A stretch of 64,000 nt of DNA from Microcoleus sp. AS-A8 (GTDB taxonomy: Bacteria; Cyanobacteriota; Cyanobacteriia; Cyanobacteriales; Coleofasciculaceae), in NCBI GenBank assembly GCA_039962225.1, contig JAMPKV010000006.1, forward strand, positions 186,001-250,000. Reading direction: 5' to 3'. This document shows, in pieces, positions 33,502 through 42,907 of the stretch (position 1 is the first letter of the stretch; each line of letters begins with the position of its first letter). A program made the position numbers and the translations under genes. The notes under the pieces are model-generated. The model was not told the DNA's origin. It searched no databases and saw only the letters and a program-made list of their open reading frames with translations.

Positions 33502-33522
33502 GGGCACAATAATATCGTGCCC
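33502..33522. repeat. Dispersed palindromic repeat, copy 1
   Basis: GGGCACAATA and TATCGTGCCC face each other, followed by CCACAAAAACCTCTATTG. Related copies lie at 51097-51117 and 57499-57519; all are intergenic. The match to the 57499 copy extends about 20 bases beyond the palindrome. Confidence 0.8.
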
Positions 33523-33663
33523 CCACAAAAACCTCTATTGAACCCGCATGAACATGACTGTAGGAAAACAGTGGGCTGGAGTCACTCCACTTCCTCACAG
33601 GAGAGTTTGGGCTTGTAGGTGTAGTCAACGAATAACTCACTTATGACTTAGGACGAATTCACG

Positions 33664-34353
33664 ATGTCTACGCCAATTGAAAGGCTAAAAGATGGGCTAT
33701 TGGCGCTCTTTCTCCAGCCTAAGTGTCCCTTGTGCGATCGCCCTGCGGAAGGCGAGTTTTGTACGTCCTGTCGGCGACAATTGCAACGCTGTCAAACTAC
33801 CACACCGGGTGAGTGCTGGAAAGGAGAATTACCTGTATTTGTCTGGGGAAATTATGGTGGTGTTTTGAAACGTGCGATCGCAGCCCTAAAATACGACAAT
33901 CAACCCCAATTGGCTCGTCCCTTGGGTCATTGGTTAGCTCAAGCTTGGCTAAAATCACCCGTTGCTAGTCGGGTGCAAAAACTGACCGTGGTACCTATTC
34001 CCTTACACCCCCTCAAGCTGAAAAAACGCGGTTACAATCAGGCAGAATTAATTGCTCAAAATTTTGGCGATTTCACGGGTTACAAACATCAACCCCTGGG
34101 TTTAGAACGAATCCGTGAAACTGACGCTCAATTTGGTCTATCGGCGCAAGCACGAGAACAAAACCTTACCGATGCTTTTAGGATGGGCAAGGGCTTTCAC
34201 AAACATCTGCCAAACTCACCCGTGCTATTAATTGATGATATTTACACCACGGGGGCTACAGTTCGTGCGGCTGCCCAAATCTTACGAAAACAAGGAATAC
34301 AGGTGTATGGGATTGCGGCGATCGCCACTTCATCCTTCAATCATCGCCCTTAA
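33664..34353 (+). CDS. comF: ComF-family phosphoribosyltransferase-like protein
   Basis: 229 residues. The N-terminus has a four-cysteine zinc ribbon (CPLCDRPAEGEFCTSC). The rest is a type I phosphoribosyltransferase fold with VVPIPLHPLKLKKRGYNQA and the PRPP-binding signature VLLIDDIYTTGATVRA (about 188-203). ComF acts in natural DNA uptake in competent bacteria, where it is thought to aid import of single strands; many cyanobacteria are naturally competent. The gene stands alone between two intergenic regions. Confidence 0.88.
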   Translation: MSTPIERLKDGLLALFLQPKCPLCDRPAEGEFCTSCRRQLQRCQTTTPGECWKGELPVFVWGNYGGVLKRAIAALKYDNQPQLARPLGHWLAQAWLKSPVASRVQKLTVVPIPLHPLKLKKRGYNQAELIAQNFGDFTGYKHQPLGLERIRETDAQFGLSAQAREQNLTDAFRMGKGFHKHLPNSPVLLIDDIYTTGATVRAAAQILRKQGIQVYGIAAIATSSFNHRP

Positions 34354-34590
34354 AGACTCGAAGATTACGGGGATTGCGGTGGGTGGCAAACGCGATGAGA
34401 AGACGTTTATCTCCTCCATCCCCCTCATCTTCTATGCCTGTTGGTGAGAAATCTGGGTGACTAGGGATATACTTCGGTTGGATGCGAAGGAAGGGATAAA
34501 AGAGTGCTTCGCCTCGCCATTATTTCCACAAAAAACCACAGGAGGTAAGGCGATAAAAATTAACTTGAAAGGGACATAAAAGGAGTATAA

Positions 34591-36294
34591 GTGTACCGAA
34601 TCTTATTCATTTTGGCTCTAATAGTAACAATTGGACTATCAGCGAGCTCCCATCAAGTGTTAGAGTCAGCAATTGCCCAAGGGGCACCAACCAAGCTAAT
34701 CGCTACCGAGTCTGGTGGTAGTCCTATCGAGTCCACCGAACCCACAGCACGGCTGTTTGCTAATCTTGGCAACTACCATCATCCCATTTCGACAAATATC
34801 CCACTTGCCCAGCGCTACTTTGACCAAGGACTTATCCTCGCCTACGGGTTCAATCACGCAGAGGCAAAACGCTCCTTCCTTGAGGCCGCAAGGCTCGATC
34901 CCAACTGCGCCATGTGTTACTGGGGGGTTGCCCTTGTCCTGGGACCCAATATCAACGCGAGTATGGATGCTGAGGCCGTGCCCGAAGCTTGGAATGCGAT
35001 TCACACAGCAAGTAAGCTGAGCCAAAATACTAGCGACAAAGAAAAAGCTTACATCCAGGCATTGGCACAACGCTACTCCTCGAAGCCCGTTGAAGATCGT
35101 TCTGCGCTCGACGTTGCGTATGTCAACGCCATGCGAGAGGTGAAACAGCGCTATCCAAAGGATCTGGATGCTGCAACTCTGTTTGCAGAAAGCCTCATGG
35201 ATACCATGCCTTGGAATTACTGGACAGAGGATGGTAAACCCAACCTGGGAACTCCCGAACTCCTTGCCACCCTGGAGTCGGTTTTAAAACGCAATCCTAA
35301 CCATGTAGGGGCTAACCATTTCTACATTCATGCTGTAGAAGCCAAGCGACATGAACTGGGAGTTGCCGCCGCCGATCGCCTCGCCCATCTAGTCCCTGGC
35401 AGTGCACATCTGCTTCACATGCCATCCCATATCTATATCCAGGTTGGGCGCTATCACGACGCAGTGGTTGCTAACCAACGCGCCATTGCAACTGACGAAG
35501 AGTACGCCACCCAGCGCTCCGTCTCCGGTTTCTATCGCATGGCCTATATGGTACACAATCACTACTTCCTCTGGTACGCCGCTATGATGGCAGGAGAGAG
35601 TAAAGTAGCGATTCAGGCGGCTCGATACACGGCAATGATGACAGACACCAAGTCAATGCGGGAGCCTTGGGGTGGCACCATGCAACACTATTACTCACTT
35701 CCACTTTATGCCTTCGCCAAGTTTGGCATGTGGGATAAAATTTTGGCACAACCAGCTCCCCCTGTAGATCTTATCTATCCCACAGGGGTGTGGCACTATG
35801 CACGGGGTATGGCATTTACGGCAAAAGGTCAACTGGAGAAAGCCGCCAGGGAACTCGAACAATTGAATGCGATCGCCGCCGAAAAGGCTCCAGACAAAAC
35901 TAAACTCTGGGAGGTTAACCTGAAGATTCTCCAGAATGCATCCCAAGTGTTGGCAGGGGAGTTAGCAACTAAGCAAGGGAATTATGAACAAGCGATCGCT
36001 CACTTAAAAACAGCCATTCAACTCGATGATGACCTCAAAGGCGATCCTCCCCTGTGGTATTCTCCAGTGCGACAGTCTTTAGGAGCCATATTGCTAGAAG
36101 TGGGCCGAAAAGCTGAGGCAGAGCAAATGTATCGAGAAGACTTAAAGATTTATCCTAATAATGGCTGGTCACTGTACGGACTAGCACAAAGCCTACAGGT
36201 ACAGGGAAAGACCAAGGAAGCCCAAGAAGTACAACAGCGCTTTGAGAAAGCTTGGAAATATGCCGATGTGAAGCTCACCGCCTCGCGATTCTGA
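34591..36294 (+). CDS. Exported TPR-containing protein
   Basis: 567 residues from a GTG start preceded by AGGAG five bases upstream. The N-terminal hydrophobic segment (ILFILALIVTIGLSA) is a signal peptide or anchor. The body contains ARLFANLGNYHHPI, QRYFDQGLILAYGFNHAEA, the cysteine pair of NCAMCYWGVAL, and NPNHVGANHFYIHAVE, a pattern shared by a widespread family of secreted TPR proteins. The C-terminal third has canonical TPRs (GNYEQAIAHLKTAIQLD). Histidine-rich stretches in the middle could bind metal, but this is not established. Function is unknown. Confidence 0.78.
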   Translation: MYRILFILALIVTIGLSASSHQVLESAIAQGAPTKLIATESGGSPIESTEPTARLFANLGNYHHPISTNIPLAQRYFDQGLILAYGFNHAEAKRSFLEAARLDPNCAMCYWGVALVLGPNINASMDAEAVPEAWNAIHTASKLSQNTSDKEKAYIQALAQRYSSKPVEDRSALDVAYVNAMREVKQRYPKDLDAATLFAESLMDTMPWNYWTEDGKPNLGTPELLATLESVLKRNPNHVGANHFYIHAVEAKRHELGVAAADRLAHLVPGSAHLLHMPSHIYIQVGRYHDAVVANQRAIATDEEYATQRSVSGFYRMAYMVHNHYFLWYAAMMAGESKVAIQAARYTAMMTDTKSMREPWGGTMQHYYSLPLYAFAKFGMWDKILAQPAPPVDLIYPTGVWHYARGMAFTAKGQLEKAARELEQLNAIAAEKAPDKTKLWEVNLKILQNASQVLAGELATKQGNYEQAIAHLKTAIQLDDDLKGDPPLWYSPVRQSLGAILLEVGRKAEAEQMYREDLKIYPNNGWSLYGLAQSLQVQGKTKEAQEVQQRFEKAWKYADVKLTASRF

Positions 36295-36429
36295 AGAATT
36301 CATCGAGCTACTTTTCTACTAAGCCGAAGTTCCGTTAGAGGCTAACATCTTAACCGCAAAAACTCTGCGACCCTCTGGGTAACTCTGCGTTAAAACAACC
36401 TACTATTTAGGATACCCAAGGATTAGATA

Positions 36430-37659
36430 TCATACCTTTTCCTGGGGGGGCGGCGTAATACGAAATCGGTTCAGTTTCTCATCAAGTTCTCTCAGGAGTT
36501 CAAAGTCTTCCTCTGGTAAGGGGTGAGTTCCACTCCCTGTTAAGCCCTCACCTACGGAGGTTTTTTTCTCCAGGAAAGCGAACGCCTGACGGAACTGATA
36601 GGGGTTAATCTCAATCGGCGAGTCAAAGTGACAGGGAATAATCCGTTGGAAATTCCAACTCGCGACTTGATTGGCCCAGTCGAGGGTTTCCTTGGGTGCC
36701 CGGTTGAGAATAAGAGTCTGCAAAATTGGTGCCACAAACAAACGCCCACCCCCTCGCAGGGCATCGAATGAGCGATCCCAGCCATCCTTCCATTGGAACG
36801 GAAACCAACCGAAATATGCCTTCTTTGACCGCTCTGGCGCTTTGAGGGCATCGCGAATGGATTGGCCCATTTTGACCACATTCAACGCACTGGGTCGGAA
36901 GTAAAAGGCAAACAGTGAGATACGCTGCCATCCCTTACGGCGGTTTGCCTGAGTGTCCTCAACGATGTCGAACACATGGTCTTTGGCATGGAACAGCAAG
37001 GGGTACGGGTCAAGTTGGATGATCGCAGGTGGTTCTTCCGGCACGGAAAGTACAGAATCGGTGACGAGCAACGTGCGCGATCGCTTATGGAAAAATGCCA
37101 CTTCCTCAAACCGCCCCGGCCCTAGTTCGATGGGGCCGAGTATGGCGTACTCAAACTCGGAGGCAAAGGGGGTTTTGCTGCACTCATCTGGCAGTCGATG
37201 AGTGCGTTTGTGAGGTAAGCCGAGCCAACTCAAGGGAAGATTCAGCGGAAAACTCCATTGGTTGGGGGCGACAAAGACTTGTGCGTTCGGAAATCGCCTA
37301 GCAAAGGGGCCGACAAAGACCTTGTGTTCAATACCAGAGACGGTGGGTAAGATAACGTATTTAATATCGCCATGCTGATCGGCCAACTCTTGGACGAGCC
37401 GGATACACTCCCTTGTAGGTGCGATCGGTGCATAAACGAGAAGCCCCCCAGCTTCGAGCTTCACGACACTCATGCGAATCGGCACCACAACATAGAGGAT
37501 GCCCTGTAACTGGTCGAACGTCCAAACGGTGTCCTTCACCACTTCTGTGCGGAGTGTTCGCCGCCTGCCGTAGGGATAGAGTGGCACAGTAGGCCAGAAT
37601 GGCCATGACCAGTCTCTCGGATGGATGCTCTGTTGACCCTGCATTTCCTGCGCTGCCAT
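36430..37659 (-). CDS. DUF4336 family protein (metallo-beta-lactamase-like fold)
   Basis: 409 residues with no signal peptide. Diagnostic blocks are VVPIRMSVVKLEAGGLLVYAPIAPT, described in parts here as VVPIRMSVVKL and LLVYAPIAPT, then LPTVSGIEHKVFVGPFARRF and GPIELGPGRFEEVAFFHKRS, matching DUF4336 of cyanobacteria and plants. The fold is related to metallo-beta-lactamases. Only part of the usual HxHxDH metal motif is present (SGIEHK), so hydrolase activity is uncertain. The C-terminus contains RIIPCHFDSPIE. It is convergent with the TPR gene and stands alone. Confidence 0.82.
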   Translation of the reverse strand: MAAQEMQGQQSIHPRDWSWPFWPTVPLYPYGRRRTLRTEVVKDTVWTFDQLQGILYVVVPIRMSVVKLEAGGLLVYAPIAPTRECIRLVQELADQHGDIKYVILPTVSGIEHKVFVGPFARRFPNAQVFVAPNQWSFPLNLPLSWLGLPHKRTHRLPDECSKTPFASEFEYAILGPIELGPGRFEEVAFFHKRSRTLLVTDSVLSVPEEPPAIIQLDPYPLLFHAKDHVFDIVEDTQANRRKGWQRISLFAFYFRPSALNVVKMGQSIRDALKAPERSKKAYFGWFPFQWKDGWDRSFDALRGGGRLFVAPILQTLILNRAPKETLDWANQVASWNFQRIIPCHFDSPIEINPYQFRQAFAFLEKKTSVGEGLTGSGTHPLPEEDFELLRELDEKLNRFRITPPPQEKV

Positions 37660-37867
37660 CGTCCCTACTTAATTCCAAAGTTCAACCTGTTTTGATCTAA
37701 GCTCTAGAAGCTGAAGTTTAGCAAATTGTTGGCTCAACTCTAAATGCTCGGCAACTTGATACAGAGGCGATCGCGGGTTTTGGTGCCATTGACTCACAGA
37801 CTACCCCAATCATGAACGGAGTAGCCTCCTGGCCTATGATACAGCACTGTTTTCCTCATATTGCCCC

Positions 37868-38326
37868 TTACAGAGGAGGTGGAGGGGGAAGGTTAGGGAG
37901 CACTGACGGGGCAAAATCACTGCTCGGTGCCAGAGGTGTATTCGTGCTGGGCGCTGGGGGAATATCACGGCTCGGTGTAGGAGGAATAGAGGGATTAGTT
38001 GGAGCTGAGCTTGGTGGAGATGGAGCGGAACTTGGTGGAGATGGAGCGGAACAATTATCTATGGATTTAGAAAGCTTAACGTTTTCCCTAGCTAAAACTT
38101 GTACTCGCGCACGGTACAGATTGATTTGCGATCTATATTGAGGGTCTGCCGCACTCTTCATCTGATCGAGAATTTCGATCGCTTGTCCCCAATTTTGGCT
38201 GCATAACGCTTGCCGTAGCTGAGCATTAAGGTCAGTTTGAGAGAAACCTAGACGAGGAGATGTTAGGAGAAAAAATCCTAGTGCGGTTAATCCTAGTGTA
38301 GCTAACCAATGATTCAATCTAATCAT
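37868..38326 (-). CDS. Secreted protein with Pro/Ser-rich tail
   Basis: 152 residues. The N-terminal signal peptide (LNHWLATLGLTALGFFLLTS) is followed by a short helical domain (LNAQLRQALCSQNWGQAIEI). The last ~60 residues are PSPPSSAP-type repeats; two units come from a 21-nt tandem duplication at 38010-38030 and 38031-38051. No function is recognised. The start lies 21 bases downstream of the CPBP protease stop in the same direction, so the two are probably cotranscribed. Confidence 0.6.
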   Translation of the reverse strand: MIRLNHWLATLGLTALGFFLLTSPRLGFSQTDLNAQLRQALCSQNWGQAIEILDQMKSAADPQYRSQINLYRARVQVLARENVKLSKSIDNCSAPSPPSSAPSPPSSAPTNPSIPPTPSRDIPPAPSTNTPLAPSSDFAPSVLPNLPPPPPL

Positions 38327-38347
38327 TTTATTGGCCTCTAATAATTA

Positions 38348-39268
38348 TTAGATATGGCTTTTTTGTCTACCAAAGAACACATAATAAAATATTGCACTCT
38401 GTATCAGAAAGAAAACTAAATCTAGCCTTGGATCACCTGGATCATTCAAGATCCATATTGCAGGAGCAGGAAGCGCAGAATCTTTGGTACTGATAAACAA
38501 AACACGGAGATTATTAGCCGCGTGGACACCTAAGGCTAACTCTAGTCTATTGTCTTTTAACGTGATGACAGTCAAAAACACACCAAATGCAAAATAGAGC
38601 AGGGCTAGCCACACGGCTCCTCGTTGCATTTCTGGGTTCGCAAAATGTGGAACTGCAAATAGAAGGGAACTCACAATAATCAGTACAAACCGTTGCCTGG
38701 TAAGTAGACCTAATCCCTGAAGCAAATATCCCCGAAAAAAGAATTCTTCTGCTGAAGTTTGGAGAGGGGTAAGTACTAGAGCTAGGGGAAGGAGCAGAAA
38801 CCACTGGCCTGGATTAAAAGAAAATACATAGTTTTGAGAATTTAGCAAATAGTCCACTGGGATGAGAATGGTCGATATCAAAAACCAAACCAAAAATCCT
38901 CTGAACAAGCGTTGGAAATTAACAGAGCTATCGGCACTAATGAGGGTACGGAATGGGCGTCGGTGCAACCCGATAACCACTAAAAATATAGCTAACCCGA
39001 AAAAGATAAAAGGAATATTGACAGTGACATAAGCTCCGACAGAAGGAGTTTTTAAAAACGATAGTAATTGCTGCTGAGACGGCTGCTGCAAGGCTTCAGA
39101 ATTCAATCCACTTTGATTAAGATGGATAGTTAAGAGGATACTGCCAACAATTAATAAAACAATACTTCCGACAACCAGCCAGAGGAAGAGAATAAAGAAT
39201 ATTCCTAACAGATAACGCCACCAACCATTCCTGCCTTGTCGTGCGACATCTAAGTAACTTTGACTCAT
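38348..39268 (-). CDS. CPBP-family intramembrane metalloprotease
   Basis: 306 residues with about eight membrane helices. The family's motif 1 is SAEEFFFRGYLLQGL (Glu-Glu-x3-Arg), motif 2 is around FAVPHFANPE with the conserved His, and motif 3 is GVHAANNLRVL (His followed by Asn), giving the expected glutamate and histidine zinc ligands. These CAAX-like (ABI) proteases cleave within or near the membrane; substrates in cyanobacteria are mostly unknown. It is followed in the same direction by the small secreted protein gene. Confidence 0.88.
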   Translation of the reverse strand: MSQSYLDVARQGRNGWWRYLLGIFFILFLWLVVGSIVLLIVGSILLTIHLNQSGLNSEALQQPSQQQLLSFLKTPSVGAYVTVNIPFIFFGLAIFLVVIGLHRRPFRTLISADSSVNFQRLFRGFLVWFLISTILIPVDYLLNSQNYVFSFNPGQWFLLLPLALVLTPLQTSAEEFFFRGYLLQGLGLLTRQRFVLIIVSSLLFAVPHFANPEMQRGAVWLALLYFAFGVFLTVITLKDNRLELALGVHAANNLRVLFISTKDSALPAPAIWILNDPGDPRLDLVFFLIQSAIFYYVFFGRQKSHI

Positions 39269-39436
39269 AATTTATGCCTCAAAAATAAGTTTTTTAATCA
39301 ACCCGCTATGCACCCGAACTCTTTTAAATCAGCATGACATAAGGCAGTTTTGCTGTATGTGGAGTTGCTGCTGGCGCTATCATCAATCTGCCAGTATGGA
39401 TGAGAATGCTGCTGACCAAGTCCATTCCCAAAAAAG

Positions 39437-40483
39437 ATGCGTGAGACACCTAAAAATCTGCTGGTGCGCCTGCAATGGGTGAGTCGAGCTGCACTGCTTC
39501 GGTTAACGATTCTCGCTATTATTTTGAGTATTCTCATTAGCTGGGGATGGTTTGCCATGATTCAGATGCCAGGAGAAAGCTTTCGGGACTCGTTGCCGTC
39601 GTTGACTCCAAAGGAAGTGGCGCTACGAAACGCCTTGAGACAAGATTTGGAGAAGCTGGCTGGTGAAATTGGACAACGGAATTACCTAACCTACAAAAGT
39701 TTGACAGCGGCGGCGGATTTCCTCAAATCCTCCTTGGCTACGACGGGATATCCAGTGCAACAGCAGGGATATACTGTTGACAACCAAACTTACTACAATC
39801 TTGAAGTCGAAATTCCGGGTACTGACCGAGCCAATGAAATTGTGATTGTGGGTGGTCACTATGACTCGGTGTTTGGTAGTCCTGGGGCAAACGATAATGG
39901 TACGGGTGCTGTCGCGACATTGGAGTGGGCGCGTCTGTTTGCGGGTAAAAAACCTTCCCGTACCTTACGGTTTGTCGAGTTTGTCAATGAAGAACCTCCC
40001 TTTTTCTGGACAGAAAATATGGGTAGTTTAGTTTATGCCAAACGCTGCAAACAGCGCAAAGAAAAAGTGGTTGCCATGCTCAGTCTGGAAACAATGGGTT
40101 ACTACTCTGACAAGATTGGTAGCCAGAATTATCCTGCTCCCCTCTCGGCGTTTTATCCACTACAGGGAAACTTTATCGCCTTTATTGGCAATATGGCTTC
40201 TGGGAGATTGGTGAGAGAGGTGATTGCTTCTTTCCGCCGCCATACCCAATTTCCCTCAGAGGGTGCTGCGCTTCCGGGCTTTGTTACAGGCGTGGGGTGG
40301 TCAGACCAGTGGTCGTTTTGGCAGCAGGGCTATCCAGGTTTGATGATTACGGATACAGCTCCGTTTCGTTATCCCTATTATCACACTTTAGATGATACCC
40401 CTGATAAAGTGGTCTATGATTGCTTGGCACGGGTGGTTGCAGGATTGGAACGTGCGATCGCAGATTTATCAGGATGGAGTTAA
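39437..40483 (+). CDS. M28-family zinc peptidase
   Basis: 348 residues with an N-terminal membrane anchor (LLRLTILAIILSILISWGW), so the catalytic domain is likely periplasmic. Metal ligands are seen in VGGHYDSVFG (His, Asp nearby), GANDNGTGAVATLEWARL (bridging Asp) and FVNEEPPFFW (Glu-Glu); the C-terminal HTLDDTPDKV supplies the last His. Family enzymes are aminopeptidases or glutaminyl cyclases. Residues 140-200 keep all the usual motifs. The stop overlaps the start of the next small gene. Confidence 0.9.
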   Translation: MRETPKNLLVRLQWVSRAALLRLTILAIILSILISWGWFAMIQMPGESFRDSLPSLTPKEVALRNALRQDLEKLAGEIGQRNYLTYKSLTAAADFLKSSLATTGYPVQQQGYTVDNQTYYNLEVEIPGTDRANEIVIVGGHYDSVFGSPGANDNGTGAVATLEWARLFAGKKPSRTLRFVEFVNEEPPFFWTENMGSLVYAKRCKQRKEKVVAMLSLETMGYYSDKIGSQNYPAPLSAFYPLQGNFIAFIGNMASGRLVREVIASFRRHTQFPSEGAALPGFVTGVGWSDQWSFWQQGYPGLMITDTAPFRYPYYHTLDDTPDKVVYDCLARVVAGLERAIADLSGWS

Positions 40484-40710
40484 CCCCAGCCGTGAACCTA
40501 CAAACGATGCAGCGCTTTGAGTATCTAACCGTCTATGCTAACCCCAAGGGGGAGTATCAAACATCCGCTGGTATTTGGCGAAACATGAATCACCTGGGTG
40601 ACTTGGGTTGGGAATTAATTTCAGTGGTGAATGATTCAAGCGAACTCGTCGCGTTTTTTAAGCGAGCGCTACCGCCGGATAATCAAACAATAGAGAGCGA
40701 TCGCAGTTAG
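40474..40710 (+). CDS. Small DUF4177-like protein
   Basis: 78 residues from ATG 40474 (MELTPAVNLQ), overlapping the M28 peptidase end by 10 bases, which suggests coupling; ATG 40507 (MQRFEYLT) is an alternative. The pattern QRFEYLTVYANP, LGDLGWELISVVNDS and FFKRAL resembles DUF4177-type proteins, small alpha/beta folds with a conserved GWEL motif. No known activity. Confidence 0.7.
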   Translation: MELTPAVNLQTMQRFEYLTVYANPKGEYQTSAGIWRNMNHLGDLGWELISVVNDSSELVAFFKRALPPDNQTIESDRS

Positions 40711-40746
40711 TTAATCACGGTTTTCAAATGCAATCAACTGCAATGA

Positions 40747-42369
40747 CTATGGGCTATTTTCTATGCGCCAGAGATGCCCCTGTTCGTAAATCGGTTGTAG
40801 TTTGTAGTGCTGCTTCTGCTCAAGTTCTTGTCGTAATTGTTGAGACGGTCGATACAAAAACGTATCGCTGAAACCGCTAGGAATTTCAGGGCTATTCGCA
40901 TCTATTCGCTGAAACTTGACTTGAGGCGCGACTAAATAGCTTAAACCCATTAAACGAATTGGGTCTTCAACAACGACAACTGGAGCAACTGAGCGATTGA
41001 TAATTTTACCGACTTGAGGTTCATAGTAGCTACTATATTTAATCCACCATGTCTCGGCTTGAGAACTTATGGCACAAGATAAAATTCCCAATGAAATTAA
41101 GAAAATTAAAATAAATCGCCATAATTTTTGTTGCCATTCTTGAATAGATTGGTAGGCGATTTTAACTGTAAAAAAGTAAGCCACAGCAATCTGAATTCCT
41201 ATATAGCACGGAATTAAGTATCGACCAACAGTCGAACGTTGCCCCCGAAAAAATAAGTCGGGCAGTAATAAAAATAGGACTTCTGAACCCATCAAAGAAA
41301 AGACAAATATCCAGACTCGCTTTGGGGCTTTGCGATACAAAAAGTAAAGAGAATATCCCACTAAAATTACAATCAGCAAAACAAGGTAGGTGGATAAACT
41401 TGTCCACTGAGGCTGCACATCATTGCAACGCAGCTGAAATCCATCATTAAAACAAACATCAAAAAGTTGCTGGCGGTAATCAATTTGAGCATCGAAAAAC
41501 AGGGAGCTAATATTGAGTGCCCAGCGTTGGGGAATCGTAAAAAAAGGCACTTTTCTAGCCGTGTACTCTGCCCCCCCAAACTTCTCGGCAACGAGCAACC
41601 ACGGCAGGCCGATCAGTATACCGCCAAAGCAGGCTAGTAAGTAAGCCATGAAGGTTTTCCCGCGACGAATGCCTTCAATGGCGGCGATATAAATGCCGTG
41701 GGCAATCTGCACGAATAGAGCGAAATAATGGGTGTAGAATCCTAGCGCTACTGTTGCTCCATAAATTACCCAACCTAACTTGCTTTTGTGTCGCATCGCC
41801 CACAACAGTGAGGCACTAGAAAGTAGAATAGTGAAAGTCCACATGCTATATTGGCGTGCTTCTTGTGCATACAGGAGGTGAAACGGGGAGATAGCCATGA
41901 GAGCGATCGCAACCCATCCCACTTGTGGCGACTCAAACAGTTCCAAACACAGCCAATACAGACAAGGAAATGCCAAAATACTAAAGACGGCTGATAAGCT
42001 GCGGATGACCCAGACGGAACTACCAAACGTCATCGCCCAAAGGCGGACAAGCGGGATATAAAGCGGCGGATGAACGTCTTCAATCAGCGAATCGAGTACA
42101 TTACCCCAGTTTTTTTCCGGCGTGAATTGCTGATACTTCTGCCACTCTGGACTGGCAATCGCACGATTTGTAACTTGCTTTAGCAACTCCGCTTTGGTGT
42201 AGCCAGAAATCCGTAATGAGGTGTAAACCTCGTCATTCCAGTAGTTTTTTCGGTCTAAATTGTAAAATCGAAAACATATTCCCAGCAGCAATAAGACCAC
42301 GATGAAATACCGAAACCCAGGAATGTATCGTGGGCGACTTTCAATCACATGATTCGGTTTATTCTCCAT
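40747..42369 (-). CDS. GT39-type integral membrane glycosyltransferase
   Basis: 540 residues with roughly a dozen membrane helices. The first periplasmic loop has NYWNDEVYTSLRIS, where the DE pair matches the catalytic acidic motif of ArnT/PMT-type lipid-phosphate-dependent glycosyltransferases. HPPLYIPLVRLW and ISPFHLLYAQEARQYSMW are further family landmarks. Donor would be a polyprenyl-phosphate sugar and acceptor a lipid or protein in the periplasm. It is followed 69 bases upstream on the same strand by an EamA/Arn-like small transporter, read first in that direction, suggesting a functional pair. Confidence 0.85.
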   Translation of the reverse strand: MENKPNHVIESRPRYIPGFRYFIVVLLLLGICFRFYNLDRKNYWNDEVYTSLRISGYTKAELLKQVTNRAIASPEWQKYQQFTPEKNWGNVLDSLIEDVHPPLYIPLVRLWAMTFGSSVWVIRSLSAVFSILAFPCLYWLCLELFESPQVGWVAIALMAISPFHLLYAQEARQYSMWTFTILLSSASLLWAMRHKSKLGWVIYGATVALGFYTHYFALFVQIAHGIYIAAIEGIRRGKTFMAYLLACFGGILIGLPWLLVAEKFGGAEYTARKVPFFTIPQRWALNISSLFFDAQIDYRQQLFDVCFNDGFQLRCNDVQPQWTSLSTYLVLLIVILVGYSLYFLYRKAPKRVWIFVFSLMGSEVLFLLLPDLFFRGQRSTVGRYLIPCYIGIQIAVAYFFTVKIAYQSIQEWQQKLWRFILIFLISLGILSCAISSQAETWWIKYSSYYEPQVGKIINRSVAPVVVVEDPIRLMGLSYLVAPQVKFQRIDANSPEIPSGFSDTFLYRPSQQLRQELEQKQHYKLQPIYEQGHLWRIENSP

Positions 42370-42438
42370 GGCGTCTTGTCCTTGCCATTATCAGAAATGA
42401 CATCCCAAAAAACTCCGTCTTTAGGCTGAACATTGTGA

Positions 42439-42807
42439 TCATTTCTGCCAAATCACCAACAGGACGCCACAGATAATCAAACCTAAGCCGATAGACCGAC
42501 TCAAGGGAATCGCTTCTCGAAAGATAAAGTAGCCCATCATGACCGAAAAGACGTAAATCAAAGCCGCAGATGGCCCAGCAACGCTGAGATTAACCCGTGT
42601 GAGCAGTAAAATATAAGCCAACGCTCCGATCGCGTAGAAGCATAAACCAAGCAATAGTTCTGGCGTTGTGAACACACCCAAAAGATGACCCAGCCAATTG
42701 GTCGCATTTACTTTCCCTAGTCGCATTGCCCCGAATTTCAGGCACAATTGTCCGGCGGCGCTCGTAAAAATGGCCAATAAAAAAAGTCCGAATTCTTTTA
42801 AGGTCAC
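42439..42807 (-). CDS. EamA/ArnE-like four-helix transporter
   Basis: 122 residues with four membrane helices: FGLFLLAIFTSAAGQLCLKFG, noted as FGLFLLAIFTSAAGQ then LCLKFG, with a Gln-Lys motif, LLLGLCFYAIGALAYI, AGPSAALIYVFSVMMGYFIF and IGLGLIICGVLLVI. Single-domain EamA proteins of this size resemble ArnE/ArnF, which flip undecaprenyl-phosphate sugars. The GT39 gene follows on the same strand, which supports a lipid-linked sugar flippase feeding that enzyme. This pairing is inference. Confidence 0.78.
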   Translation of the reverse strand: MTLKEFGLFLLAIFTSAAGQLCLKFGAMRLGKVNATNWLGHLLGVFTTPELLLGLCFYAIGALAYILLLTRVNLSVAGPSAALIYVFSVMMGYFIFREAIPLSRSIGLGLIICGVLLVIWQK

Positions 42808-42907
42808 GAAAGTAGCAGGAGTAGGAGTTTTTCAGTCTCTTAGTTTACATTGGTTAGAGACGTTCCCCAGATTTGCTAATACAATAACCTCCGTAGCCTT
42901 AATTGAG

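Noticed and set aside
36552-37301. Several frames on both strands inside the DUF4336 gene
   Set aside because: Overlapping shadows in GC-richer coding DNA; only the 409-residue frame has family motifs.
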